Assembly: GCF_003129565.1 (NCBI RefSeq)
Contig: NZ_QETF01000003.1
Coordinates: 124,001 to 188,000 of the forward strand
Reading direction: 5' to 3'
Origin: Salibaculum griseiflavum
Lineage (GTDB): Bacteria; Pseudomonadota; Alphaproteobacteria; Rhodobacterales; Rhodobacteraceae
DNA: 64,000 bases
The position numbers and the translations under genes are program-made. The notes under the pieces are model-generated. The model saw only the letters and a program-made list of their open reading frames with translations, did not search any database and was not told where the DNA came from. Positions 19,127 through 29,285 of the stretch are shown piece after piece (position 1 is the stretch's first letter; each line of letters begins with the position of its first letter).

Positions 19127-20105
19127 CTTGCATCTCCTGCTTCATCTCGGCGAGGCTGGCATGACAGGCACGGGTGCGATTGTCGCCCAAGGGTTCAAGC
19201 ACCAGTGGCCGGGTCGAACAATAATCCCGGGCGATCTCGCAACGCGGCGAAAATGGGCACCCCGCGGGAAGATGCGACATGTCGGGCGGCTCTCCGGCAA
19301 TTGTCTGCAAGGTTTCGGTATCGCGGTCCAACCGCGGCACGGCCTTTAGCAACCCCTTGGTATAGGGATGCGCCGGATCGGCGAAGACATCTCCGGTTGG
19401 TCCTTCCTCCATGATCTGACCGCCATAGAGCACCAGCGTCCGGTCACAGAAATCGGCGACGATGCCGAGATCATGAGTGATCAGGATCACCGCGGTATTG
19501 AACTCCTCACGGATCTCGCCGAGCAGCTTCATGATCTGGGCCTGTACGGTCACATCCAGCGCCGTTGTCGGCTCATCAGCGATCAGAAGGCGGGGGCGGC
19601 AAAGCAAGGCCATGGCGATCATGATCCTCTGCCGCATCCCGCCGGAAAACTCGTGCGGAAACATGCTGATCCGTGCCTTTGCATCGGGAATGCGCACCGC
19701 GTCCAGCATCTGCACCGCTTCGGCGATGGCGTCCCGTTTCGACAGGCCCTTGTGCAGCTGCAACACCTCGGCCATCTGGTCGCTGACCCGGATGTAAGGG
19801 TTCAGCGAGGTCATCGGATCCTGGAAGATCATGCCGATCTGGTTCGACCGCACCTTGTTCAACTGTCGCTTGCTGAGCGACAACAGATCGGCGCCATCGA
19901 ATTCCACCCGACCAGTCGCGCCGCCGTTCTTGGCCAGCAGCCCCATGATGGCAAAAGCCGTCTGGGACTTGCCCGAGCCGCTTTCGCCGACGATGGCGAG
20001 GGTCTCTTTCTCGGCCACGTCGAAGCTGAGCCCGTTGACGGCGTTCACCGGGCCGTCATTCGTCTGAAAGGTGACCGTCAGGTCGGAAACATCGAGCAGC
20101 GCCAT
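19119..20105 (-). CDS. oppD: Oligopeptide/dipeptide ABC transporter ATP-binding protein (OppD-type)
   Basis: This 328-residue ATPase has Walker A GESGSGKSQT, signature FSGGMRQRIMIAMAL and Walker B LLIADEPTTALDVT, then the C-terminal cysteine motif CPFSPRCEIARDYC that binds an Fe-S cluster in some family members. It is the partner of OppF; together they drive the OppB/OppC permease. It begins 3 bases after the oppC stop. Paralogues carry dipeptides, nickel or glutathione, so the substrate is a family-level inference. Confidence 0.9.
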   Translation of the reverse strand: MALLDVSDLTVTFQTNDGPVNAVNGLSFDVAEKETLAIVGESGSGKSQTAFAIMGLLAKNGGATGRVEFDGADLLSLSKRQLNKVRSNQIGMIFQDPMTSLNPYIRVSDQMAEVLQLHKGLSKRDAIAEAVQMLDAVRIPDAKARISMFPHEFSGGMRQRIMIAMALLCRPRLLIADEPTTALDVTVQAQIMKLLGEIREEFNTAVILITHDLGIVADFCDRTLVLYGGQIMEEGPTGDVFADPAHPYTKGLLKAVPRLDRDTETLQTIAGEPPDMSHLPAGCPFSPRCEIARDYCSTRPLVLEPLGDNRTRACHASLAEMKQEMQDG

Positions 20106-20108
20106 ATC

Positions 20109-21035
20109 TTAGCGGTCCTTGGGGTCGAGCGCGTCGCGCAGGCCGTCGCCCACGAAGAAAAACGCGAAAAGCGTGATCAGGAAGAAGAACAGCGGGTAGA
20201 ACAGCATCCAGAGCGTACCGTTGTTCATCTGCTTGGTGCCGAGGCTCATCAAGGCGCCGAGCGACGTATTGGGTTCCTGCACCCCGAGGCCCAGATAGGA
20301 GATGAAGCTCTCGAAGATGATCATCTGCGGCACGAGGAGCGTCGCGTAGACGATCACGATGCCCAGCAGGTTCGGCACGACGTGGCGCAGGATGATCGTC
20401 AGGGGTTTGACGCCCGTGGCCACGGCGGCTTCGACGAATTCCTTGTTCTTGATGGTCAGGGTCTGACCACGGGCGATCCGCGCCATGTCCAGCCAGGAGA
20501 TAAGCCCGATGCCGATGAACAGCATCAGGATGGACCGACCAAAGATCACCAGCATCAGGATCAGCACGAACATGAACGGGATCGACATGAGCACATCGAC
20601 GGTGCGCATCATGATATTATCCACGCGCCCCCCGACATAGCCAGCCGTGGCGCCGTAAAGCGTGCCGACGAAGACCGCCACCAGCGCACCCACGATCCCC
20701 ACCAAAAGCGAGATCCGGGTACCCTGCACAGTGCGCGCATAAAGATCACGCCCGTCGATATCGACGCCGAAGTAATGGCCGGTCTCAATCGAGGGCACCC
20801 CGCGATAGGCATTCGCCCCCATGAGCGAGAAATCGACGAAATCGCGTTCATACTGCGCGATCAGGCCGCCGAACATCGCGAAGATGAAGATCAGGATCAG
20901 CACCACCAGACCGGCTAGGGCGGCCTTGTTGCGAAAGAACCGCGCCCGGGCATCCGCCCAAAGCGACCGGCCCCGCACCTCGGCCAGTTGGCCGACCTCT
21001 TCGAGCATCTTGGCATCGGGTTGTGCGAGTTTCAT
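20109..21035 (-). CDS. oppC: Oligopeptide/dipeptide ABC transporter permease (OppC-type)
   Basis: This 308-residue inner membrane protein has the OppC N-terminal extension and first helix (FFRNKAALAGLVVLILIFIFAMFGGL), a large periplasmic loop with HYFGVDIDGRDLYARTVQGTRISL, and five C-terminal helices. The EAA-type coupling motif reads EFVEAAVATGVKPLTIILRHVVPNL. It lies 12 bases after oppB and 3 before oppD, so the five genes are probably one operon. Confidence 0.9.
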   Translation of the reverse strand: MKLAQPDAKMLEEVGQLAEVRGRSLWADARARFFRNKAALAGLVVLILIFIFAMFGGLIAQYERDFVDFSLMGANAYRGVPSIETGHYFGVDIDGRDLYARTVQGTRISLLVGIVGALVAVFVGTLYGATAGYVGGRVDNIMMRTVDVLMSIPFMFVLILMLVIFGRSILMLFIGIGLISWLDMARIARGQTLTIKNKEFVEAAVATGVKPLTIILRHVVPNLLGIVIVYATLLVPQMIIFESFISYLGLGVQEPNTSLGALMSLGTKQMNNGTLWMLFYPLFFFLITLFAFFFVGDGLRDALDPKDR

Positions 21036-21047
21036 GGCCCTGCCCCC

Positions 21048-21971
21048 TCAGTAACGGATCTTCGGGTCGATCCAAGCGTAAAGGATGTCGACCAGAAGGT
21101 TGAACGTGATGGTCAGAACGCCCACCAGAAGCGTAATCCCCATGATAACGGCATAATCGCGGTTGAAGGCTGAGTTCACGAAGAACTGCCCGATCCCCCC
21201 GGTCGAAAAGATGATATCGACCACGACCGAACCCGTGATCATCCCCACCATGGCCGGTCCAAGATAGGACAGGACGGGCAGCAAGGCGGGTTTGAGCGCA
21301 TGGCGCAGGATCACGCGCCGCATGGGCAGGCCCTTGGCCTGGGCGGTGCGGATGAAATTCGAATTGAGGACTTCCAGCATGGACGAGCGCGTGATGCGCG
21401 CGATGGACGCCATGTAGGAGGTCGACAGCGCGATGACCGGCATGACGACATATTCCCATTGCCCACCATTCCAGCCGCCGCCGGGCAGCCAGCCCAGCCA
21501 AAGCGTGAAGACCAGGACCAGGATCGGGGCCATGACAAAGTTGGGCAGCGCCTGCGCACCGATGGTGATGCCGACGGCCAAGTAGTCGAGCACGGAATTC
21601 TGACGGACCGCTGCGGCCACGCCGAGCGAGACACCGACCACAAGTGCGGCGAAAGCGGACCAGAGCCCATAGGTCAGCGTCACCGGGAAGCCCTGCGCGA
21701 TCACGTCGTTCACGCTTCGGTCGGTATACTGAAAGGACGGGCCAAAATCGAACTGCGTCACCACACCCCAGACATAGGAAATCATCTGTCGCCACATGGG
21801 CTGGTCCAGCCCGTACTTGGCCTCAAGGTTGGCCAACACCTCGGGCGGCAGGGGGCGCTCGGAATTGAACGGCCCACCCGGGGCGGAATACATCAACAGG
21901 AAACTGATCACGACAAGGATCAGGATCGTGGGGATGGCGACCGCAAGGCGCCGGACGATATAGGCAAACAT
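21048..21971 (-). CDS. oppB: Oligopeptide/dipeptide ABC transporter permease (OppB-type)
   Basis: This 307-residue permease starts MFAYIVRRLAVAIPTILILVVISFLLM, the family's first helix, followed by the conserved APGGPF. The coupling motif reads NFIRTAQAKGLPMRRVILRHALKPAL. Six membrane segments are expected. It pairs with OppC to form the channel. It follows oppA after 73 bases that contain a strong hairpin. Confidence 0.9.
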   Translation of the reverse strand: MFAYIVRRLAVAIPTILILVVISFLLMYSAPGGPFNSERPLPPEVLANLEAKYGLDQPMWRQMISYVWGVVTQFDFGPSFQYTDRSVNDVIAQGFPVTLTYGLWSAFAALVVGVSLGVAAAVRQNSVLDYLAVGITIGAQALPNFVMAPILVLVFTLWLGWLPGGGWNGGQWEYVVMPVIALSTSYMASIARITRSSMLEVLNSNFIRTAQAKGLPMRRVILRHALKPALLPVLSYLGPAMVGMITGSVVVDIIFSTGGIGQFFVNSAFNRDYAVIMGITLLVGVLTITFNLLVDILYAWIDPKIRY

Positions 21972-21993
21972 GTAAGTTGTCCTGAAAGGGGCT

Positions 21994-22025
21994 GGCCCGC
22001 GCCCCTTTGAATCGGAGCGCGGGCC
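21994..22025 (-). terminator. Intercistronic hairpin between oppA and oppB
   Basis: GGCCCGCGC (21994-22002) pairs perfectly with GCGCGGGCC (22017-22025). Hairpins of this kind after a binding-protein gene commonly protect the upstream message from 3' exonucleases and so raise oppA over the permease genes. There is no U-tract on the minus strand, so read-through into oppB is expected. Confidence 0.55.
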
Positions 22026-22044
22026 GGTTTTTCAGTTGTCGGGA

Positions 22045-23688
22045 TTATTCGTCAGCGACGAAATACAGATCCTTGGAGTACCAGTTCTGCTGGACGTTCT
22101 CCACGGGCCAGGACGGGATCAGGTTCTCGTCCATCATGTAGACGCCGGCATAGTGGTAGATCGGGATCACCGGCATTTCCTCGGCGATGATCTGTTCGAC
22201 CTGCGTGTAGTTGGCGTTGGGATCCTCGGCCGTCTTGGCATCGGCCAGCAACTGGTCGACCTCGGCGTTGGAGTACTTGGCATCGTTGTAGCCCGAGCTG
22301 GTCTGCAACAGGTCGAGGAAGGTCGAGGCCTCGTTGTAGTCGCCACACCATGCGCCGCGGGCCAGTTCGAAATCGCCGTTGCTGCGCGCTTCGAGGAAGG
22401 TCTGCCACTCCATGTTGGCCAGCGTGGTTTCCACCCCGAGGGTCTGGTTCCACATCTGGCTCATGGCAACGGCCACCGAACGATGCGCGTCGGAGGTGTT
22501 GTAGACCATTTCGAAGGACAGTGGATTGTCCTCGCCATAACCGGCCTCGGCCATCAGTTCCTGCGCTCTCGCGTTGCGCTCTTCCTGGGTCATCGCGGCC
22601 ATTTCCACACCCGGCACCTCGAAGTTCGCGGTGGCGGCAGGGGTGAAGGTGTAGGCCGGGCTCTGGCCGCCGGCCAGAACGTTCTCCACGATCACGTTGC
22701 GATCCACGGCAAGGGCCAGGGCCTGGCGGACACGCTGGTCCTTGAAGGCTTCGGGGCCGTCCTCGCGCAGGTTGAAGGTGTAGTAGTAGTTGCACAGCCG
22801 CGGGAAGCTGATCGCCTCTTCGGGATGCTCTTCCTTCAGGCGCGGGAACTGCCCGGCAGGCACCTCGGTGCGGTCAAGCTCGCCGGCCAGGAACCGGGTC
22901 AGGGCCTGGTTCTCGTCGTTGATCACCAGAGCGGTCACGCGCTCCACGATGGTGTTCTCGGCATCCCAGTACATGTCGTTCTTGACGCGCACCGACCGCT
23001 CCTGCGGCACATGCTCTTCCAGAACATAGGCACCGTTGGACACGATGTTCTCGGGGCGGGTCCACCGGTCGCCATGTTCCTCGACCACCGATTGCGGCAC
23101 CGGGAAGGTGGTCGCATGGGTCAGCATCTGCGGGAAGTAGGGCAGCGGCTCTTTCAGGCGCACCTCAAGGGTGTAGTCGTCGATCGCGGTCACGCCCAGG
23201 TCTTCGAGCAGCGCGTCGCCGGAGATGACCTCGTCGACGTTTTCCAGCGACATCAGGCTCATGTACCAAGCATAGGGCGAGGCCAGTTCGGGGCTGGCCG
23301 CGCGGCGCCAGGCGTAGACGAAGTCACCGGCGGTCACCGGGTCGCCATTGGACCACTTGGCCTCCTCGCGCAGGGTGAAGGTATAGGTCAGGCCATCTTC
23401 GGAAACCTCGTGCGACAGGGCGACACCCGGCTCCAGCGTATCGCCGGACTTGCTGTCATTGTAGAGACCTTCGAACAGGTCGCGCACGACCTCGGAGCCG
23501 GTCACGTCCTCGACGATGCCCGGATCGAGCGAGGAATGCTCGTCCAGAACGCGATAGGTGAATTCCTGGGTCTCGGCGAGCGCCTCACCATTGGGCCCGG
23601 TCATCGCGTGGCTCTCGGCGAAGGCGGCACCCGAAAGCACCAGCACAGAGGCCGCCGTGGTGGCCAGAAGCTTGCTGTGGAATGTCAT
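22045..23688 (-). CDS. oppA: Oligopeptide ABC transporter periplasmic binding protein (OppA-type)
   Basis: This 547-residue protein has a Sec signal peptide (SKLLATTAASVLVLSGAAFA, cut near residue 25) and the SBP family 5 fold. Family marks include SSLDPGIVEDVTGSEVVRDLFEGL, YTFTLREEAKWSNGDPVTAGDFVYAW and KDQRVRQALALAVDRN. The sequence is closest to the OppA/MppA branch, suggesting peptides. It is the first gene of oppABCDF. A hairpin with TCCCC/GGGGA arms lies about 60 bases upstream in the leader (23749-23770). Confidence 0.9.
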   Translation of the reverse strand: MTFHSKLLATTAASVLVLSGAAFAESHAMTGPNGEALAETQEFTYRVLDEHSSLDPGIVEDVTGSEVVRDLFEGLYNDSKSGDTLEPGVALSHEVSEDGLTYTFTLREEAKWSNGDPVTAGDFVYAWRRAASPELASPYAWYMSLMSLENVDEVISGDALLEDLGVTAIDDYTLEVRLKEPLPYFPQMLTHATTFPVPQSVVEEHGDRWTRPENIVSNGAYVLEEHVPQERSVRVKNDMYWDAENTIVERVTALVINDENQALTRFLAGELDRTEVPAGQFPRLKEEHPEEAISFPRLCNYYYTFNLREDGPEAFKDQRVRQALALAVDRNVIVENVLAGGQSPAYTFTPAATANFEVPGVEMAAMTQEERNARAQELMAEAGYGEDNPLSFEMVYNTSDAHRSVAVAMSQMWNQTLGVETTLANMEWQTFLEARSNGDFELARGAWCGDYNEASTFLDLLQTSSGYNDAKYSNAEVDQLLADAKTAEDPNANYTQVEQIIAEEMPVIPIYHYAGVYMMDENLIPSWPVENVQQNWYSKDLYFVADE

Positions 23689-23863
23689 GTAGTAACTCCC
23701 TTTCGTAGCCCCTCACAGGGCGGACCCGGCTTGGAGCATTCATTTTGGTCCCCCGTATTCTCTCGGGGGAATGGAGCGAGTGTTCTGGGAGTCGCGCTTG
23801 AACGCAAGAGTTGAAACGAAGAAAGTCGCCTCCTCAACGGTTTTACCCGACGTAAGAAACCCC

Positions 23864-23895
23864 TGAAAACGCAGAAAACTTAAGCGGAAATCCGC
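23864..23895 (-). terminator. Candidate intrinsic terminator after the agl/GH4 operon
   Basis: On the minus strand GCGGA (23888-23884 region) pairs with TCCGC around a TT loop, followed by TTAAGTTTTCTGCGTTTTC. It lies just after the GH4 stop codon and before the opp leader. The stem is short, so termination strength is uncertain. Confidence 0.45.
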
Positions 23896-23904
23896 CATCT
23901 CGTC

Positions 23905-25260
23905 CTAAACGAGATAGTCCAGCCAAGGCGCCTGTTCGGCGATCATGTGCTCGACAAGATCGGGGATACCGCGCGAAAGGGTCACCACCGGATCCACCAG
24001 CAGCGCCTGAATCACCAGATCCTTCTTGCCTTGCAGGACGGCCTCGGCCGTCAGGTTGTGCACGCCGATCTGGTTGCAAAGGAGGCCGCGAATGCCTGCC
24101 GGCACGTCCACGGCGATCCCGTGCACGCCATCGGCACCCACCTTGGCCGGCACCTCCACCGCGATCCAGTCCGGCAGATCCTTGATGAAGCCCGCATTCG
24201 GGATGTTGACCGCCGCCTCCTCGTAGGCGTTGCCGGTAATCAGCCCGTCGATGATCGGGACCACGCGTTCATGCAGGTTCGCTCCGATCTTCGGCGTCAC
24301 ATTGCCAAGGTAGGTGCGATAATAGGTGTAGAAATCCAGGATTCCCCGGTGGTCGGAACAGTCATGCGCCCACTGGATGTATTCCCCGAAATGGCTGTCA
24401 TAGGTGATGGGCAGCGCGCCGAAGCGGTCGAGGATCAACTTGAAGAGCCAGCGGTCGGACCATGGCCGCACCTCGGAGATGTGGCTTAGGTCGATCTCCA
24501 TCCAGCCTTCGGTATCGACGGCAGTGCCAGTGCGGCGGCTTTCGGTCAAAATCTCGGAATAGCCCGGCTGGTTGCCGAAATGTGCCTCGGCCCGGGCGAT
24601 CACGTCCGGGTAAGCGTCCTTGCCGCTGTCGACATAGGTGCATTCCGTCATCACCGAGAAATGGTTCAGTCCACCCGCACGATAATGGATGTTCTCGCGC
24701 GGCTGGCCCAGAAGCGGTGGCAGGTTGCGCTCAAGGCTTGCGATCTCGTGGCACATGCCGATGAACTTGATGCCCGGATAGGCGCGATGCACCGTGGTGG
24801 TGATCCGGCTCATCGGGTTGGAATAGTTGAAGATCGTGGCGTCGGGGGCATGTTCCATGACCTTGCCGCAAATCTCCAGGATCGGCGGGATAATCCGCAG
24901 GGAATGGAACAGGCCGCCGGGGCCACCGTTTTCGCCGTAGACCTGCGGAATGCCGTATTGCTGCGGGATTTTCCAATCCATGTCCCAAAGGGCGAAGCGG
25001 TCGCCGACCTCGATGGAGATCACCACGAAATCGGCCCCCCGCAAGGCCCGGGACAGGTCACCCTCGACGCGCACGGATTGGCGCAGATCGTTCTCGGCCA
25101 TATAGGCCAGCGCCATCGCCTCGGTGCGCTTTGCGGCGTCCTCGTTGATATCGTTCAGGATGATCTCGGCTTCGGTCAGATGGGCCGACTGGAAAATGTC
25201 GCCCAGCATGCCGGCGCCGAATTGCAGGCTTCCAGCGCCAACGAGAACGATCTTGGTCAT
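23905..25260 (-). CDS. GH4 family alpha-glucosidase/alpha-galactosidase
   Basis: This 451-residue protein is a glycoside hydrolase family 4 member. It has the Rossmann start KIVLVGAGSLQFG (residues 3-15), NYSNPM near 145-150, and the metal ligands C170-H171 (in GMCHE) and H200 (in GLNHF). GH4 enzymes cleave by NAD+-dependent oxidation at C3 with Mn2+ and often act on alpha-glucosides, alpha-galactosides or glucuronides. The CHE and NYSNP motifs fit the alpha-acting branch. The ATG at 25260, with AAAGG 8 bases upstream, is preferred over the GTG at 25269. It follows aglK after 66 bases with a hairpin, so it probably belongs to the agl operon. Confidence 0.85.
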   Translation of the reverse strand: MTKIVLVGAGSLQFGAGMLGDIFQSAHLTEAEIILNDINEDAAKRTEAMALAYMAENDLRQSVRVEGDLSRALRGADFVVISIEVGDRFALWDMDWKIPQQYGIPQVYGENGGPGGLFHSLRIIPPILEICGKVMEHAPDATIFNYSNPMSRITTTVHRAYPGIKFIGMCHEIASLERNLPPLLGQPRENIHYRAGGLNHFSVMTECTYVDSGKDAYPDVIARAEAHFGNQPGYSEILTESRRTGTAVDTEGWMEIDLSHISEVRPWSDRWLFKLILDRFGALPITYDSHFGEYIQWAHDCSDHRGILDFYTYYRTYLGNVTPKIGANLHERVVPIIDGLITGNAYEEAAVNIPNAGFIKDLPDWIAVEVPAKVGADGVHGIAVDVPAGIRGLLCNQIGVHNLTAEAVLQGKKDLVIQALLVDPVVTLSRGIPDLVEHMIAEQAPWLDYLV

Positions 25261-25280
25261 GGTAGACACCTTTCTTGGGA

Positions 25281-25300
25281 CCCGCCGCGCAAGCGGCGGG
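25281..25300 (-). terminator. Intercistronic hairpin between aglK and the GH4 gene
   Basis: CCCGCCGC (25281-25288) and GCGGCGGG (25293-25300) form a perfect 8-bp stem with a 4-base loop. There is no U-tract. It may tune the ratio of aglK to GH4 message. Confidence 0.5.
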
Positions 25301-25326
25301 CCTGGCCCTTGTGACTCGCGATGGCC

Positions 25327-26415
<1,089 letters not shown>

Positions 26416-26439
26416 CTGGCCCCTCCCCTTTTCTTTTTT

Positions 26440-28101
26440 CTAGCCGGACGCGCGGACAGCGAAACAGGGCTGCCACGGTCCGAGGTGCAGTTTGTTATCC
26501 GCCGAGACATGCGCCCCGCCCAGTTCCTCTCCGATCGGCGTCCATTTGCCCTTGGGCAGGGACATTTCCGACGGGGTATCGCTGAGGTTGAAGGCACAGA
26601 AGATCACCTCGTCGCCTTGGCTGCGGGTGAAATGAACCACGTCGCCTGCAACCTTGACCCCGTCATGATCCCCCTTGGACAGCGCCGGATGGGCATGACG
26701 GAACGCGATTGCGCGGCGGTAGTGGTGGATCAAGGCGCCGGGGTCCTCCTCCTGGACGGCGACGGCGCGATGAATGTGGTCGTGACTGACCGGAAGCCAG
26801 GTCTGCGGCGCGCTGGAAAACCCGCCATGCAGGTTCGACGGCTCCCAGGCCATCGGCGTCCGGCAGCCGTCGCGGCCCTTGAACTCGGGCCAGAACTCGA
26901 TGCCATAGGGGTCTTGCAGATCCTCGAAGGCGACATCTGCCTCGGGCAGGCCAAGTTCTTCGCCCTGGTAAAGACAAACCGAGCCACGCAGGCACATGAT
27001 CAGCGAGGTGAAGGCGCGCTGCGCCGCCGGGGTGAGGTTCCAACGGGTCGCGTGGCGCATCACGTCGTGATTGGAAAAGGCCCAGCAGGCCCAGCCATCG
27101 GCGGCCACCTCGTCGACGCGGCCCATGACATCGGCGATGCGTTCGGGCGTGGGCAGGTCCTTGGCCAGGAATTCGAAGGCATAGCACATCTGCATCAGGT
27201 CGTTGCCGGCCGTGTATTCGCCCATGATCTCAAGGCCGCGCTGGGCATCGCCCACCTCGCCCACGGCGGCGGCGTTGAACGGGGTCATGACCCGGCGCAG
27301 CTTGCGCAGGAAATCCAGGTTTTCCGGCTGGTTCTTCGAATACAGGTGTTCCTGGTGATTATAGGGGTTCACGCTGGGCGCGATGTTGGCGTTGCGCTGG
27401 TCCGCCGGCAGGGGCGGATTGTCGCGCAACTGGGCGTCGTGGACGTAGAAGTTGATGGTATCCAGGCGGAACCCGTCCACCCCGCGATGCAGCCAGAAAC
27501 GCGCGACGTCCAGGAGGGCCTCCTGCACTTCCGGTTCATGGAAATTCAGGTCGGGCTGCGAGGTCAGGAAGTTATGCAGGTAATACTGCTCTCGCCGCGG
27601 GTCCCATTGCCACGCCGATCCGCCAAAGATCGACAGCCAGTTGTTGGGCGGCGTGCCGTCGGGCTTTGCGTCGGCCCAGACATACCAGTTGGCCTTGTCG
27701 TTGTCGCGGCTGGCGCGGCTTGCCGCGAACCAGGGATGCTGGTCACTGGTATGGCTCAGGACAAGATCGATCATCACCTTCAGCCCCAGCCCGTGGGCAG
27801 TTTCGACCACCGCGTCGAAATCCGCCAGGGTGCCGAACATCGGATCGACGTCGCAATAGTCGCTGACGTCATAACCGAAGTCCTTCATCGGCGAGGTGAA
27901 GAAGGGCGAAATCCAGATCGCATCGACCCCGAGCGAGGCGATGTAGGGCAGCCGCTGAACGATGCCGGACAGGTCCCCGATACCGTCGCCATTGCTGTCC
28001 TGGAAGCTGCGCGGGTAGATCTGGTAGATCACCGCGCCACGCCACCAATCCTGTTCCTTGTGCAGCACCTTTCCGGGCACCAGCGCCTCCAGTTTCGTCA
28101 T
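26440..28101 (-). CDS. aglA: GH13 alpha-glucosidase AglA
   Basis: This 553-residue enzyme is a family 13 alpha-glucosidase of the oligo-1,6-glucosidase type. The catalytic nucleophile is D214 in GFRLDTINFY, the acid/base is E282 in VGEVGD, and the third carboxylate is D346 in FSNHDVMR. The N terminus IYQIYPRSFQDSNGDGIGDL is diagnostic. No signal peptide is seen, so it hydrolyses imported alpha-glucosides in the cytoplasm. The ATG at 28101 with AAGGAAAG upstream is chosen over an open upstream extension. It lies 32 bases after aglG. Confidence 0.92.
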   Translation of the reverse strand: MTKLEALVPGKVLHKEQDWWRGAVIYQIYPRSFQDSNGDGIGDLSGIVQRLPYIASLGVDAIWISPFFTSPMKDFGYDVSDYCDVDPMFGTLADFDAVVETAHGLGLKVMIDLVLSHTSDQHPWFAASRASRDNDKANWYVWADAKPDGTPPNNWLSIFGGSAWQWDPRREQYYLHNFLTSQPDLNFHEPEVQEALLDVARFWLHRGVDGFRLDTINFYVHDAQLRDNPPLPADQRNANIAPSVNPYNHQEHLYSKNQPENLDFLRKLRRVMTPFNAAAVGEVGDAQRGLEIMGEYTAGNDLMQMCYAFEFLAKDLPTPERIADVMGRVDEVAADGWACWAFSNHDVMRHATRWNLTPAAQRAFTSLIMCLRGSVCLYQGEELGLPEADVAFEDLQDPYGIEFWPEFKGRDGCRTPMAWEPSNLHGGFSSAPQTWLPVSHDHIHRAVAVQEEDPGALIHHYRRAIAFRHAHPALSKGDHDGVKVAGDVVHFTRSQGDEVIFCAFNLSDTPSEMSLPKGKWTPIGEELGGAHVSADNKLHLGPWQPCFAVRASG

Positions 28102-28133
28102 CGAAGTCTTGTCTTTCCTTATTGAGGTCGCGT

Positions 28134-29285
28134 CTACTTGACCGATCCGGCCAGCATGCCGCGCACCAGGTATTTCTGCATCGCGAAGAACACCACAAGC
28201 GGCACCGCGATCGACACGAAGGCCGCCGTCGCGAGGATTTCCCAATTGCCGCCGCGCGTGCCCAGAAGTTCGACGATCTGGTTGGTCATGACGGTGGTTT
28301 CACCTGTCGCGTCGATCAGGAACACCTTGGCCACCAGCAGGTCGTTCCAGGTCCACAGGAACTGGAAGATCGCGAACGACGCCAGTGCGGGGAAGCTGAG
28401 CGGCAGGATGATCTTGGTGAAGATCTGAAACTCCGTCGCCCCGTCCACGCGGGCGTTCTCGATGATGTCACGCGGCAGGCCGACCATGTAGTTGCGCAAG
28501 AGGTAGATCGCCAATGGCAACCCGAAGCCGGTATGCGCCAGCCAGACACCAAGATAGCCCTTGCCGATTCCGATCCCGAGATGCAGCCGCAAAAGCGGAA
28601 TGAGCGCCAGTTGCAGCGGCACCACCAGAAGGCCCACCACCATAGCGATCAGGAGCGCGCGGCCGGGGAAGTCCATCCAGGCGAGCGCATAGGCCGCAAA
28701 GGCCGCCACGACGATCGGGATGATCGTGGCCGGGATGGTCACGGTCAGCGTGTTGAAGAACGCCTTGGCCATGCTGTCGGTCCGGTCTCCGGACAGCAGG
28801 ACCTGTTCATAGTTCGCAAGGGTGAATTCCGGCGGGGCCTCGGCGGTGACGAAAATTCGCTGACCGCGCCCCGAGATCTGCTCGTCCGTGCCGCGCCATT
28901 CGTAATCCCCATTGGCGGCGACGGTCATCGACTCGCCTTCGCCCATATCGGCGGTTTCGCCCGCAACATAGGCGTCGATCGCACGCGACGAGGTGCCCCA
29001 GACACTGATCACCTTTTCCGATCCGTCTTCGAACAGGTTGCCCGACACCACGAACATGTCACCATCGGCAACGCGGTTTTCGTCGGGGTCCGCTGCGCGC
29101 AGCACCTCGTTCTGTTCGGCCGCGGACAGCGAGGCCCACCAACCCGAGGAATTGATCTGGTCCACCGTCCGGAAGGACGACACGAACAGCCCAACGGTCG
29201 GGAAGATCCACAGCAGCACCAGCGCCAGCGTGGCAATATGAACCGCCCATGTCAGGCTCGACTTGGTTCCAGCGATATTGTCCAT
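28134..29285 (-). CDS. aglG: Alpha-glucoside ABC transporter permease AglG
   Basis: This 383-residue permease is of the MalG type. Its first helix (HIATLALVLLWIFPTVGLFVSSF) is followed by an unusually long periplasmic insertion of about 120 residues (about 40-160) before the usual helices. The coupling motif near the end is ENARVDGATEFQIFTKIILPLSFPAL. Long insertions are known in AglG-type proteins. The start overlaps the aglF stop by one base (TGATG). Confidence 0.88.
   Translation of the reverse strand: MDNIAGTKSSLTWAVHIATLALVLLWIFPTVGLFVSSFRTVDQINSSGWWASLSAAEQNEVLRAADPDENRVADGDMFVVSGNLFEDGSEKVISVWGTSSRAIDAYVAGETADMGEGESMTVAANGDYEWRGTDEQISGRGQRIFVTAEAPPEFTLANYEQVLLSGDRTDSMAKAFFNTLTVTIPATIIPIVVAAFAAYALAWMDFPGRALLIAMVVGLLVVPLQLALIPLLRLHLGIGIGKGYLGVWLAHTGFGLPLAIYLLRNYMVGLPRDIIENARVDGATEFQIFTKIILPLSFPALASFAIFQFLWTWNDLLVAKVFLIDATGETTVMTNQIVELLGTRGGNWEILATAAFVSIAVPLVVFFAMQKYLVRGMLAGSVK

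Noticed and set aside
19368-20918. Long plus-strand frame antisense to oppD and oppC
   Set aside because: High-GC codon bias in the opp genes makes an open antisense frame; the protein is rich in His, Gln and Asp without a recognisable fold.
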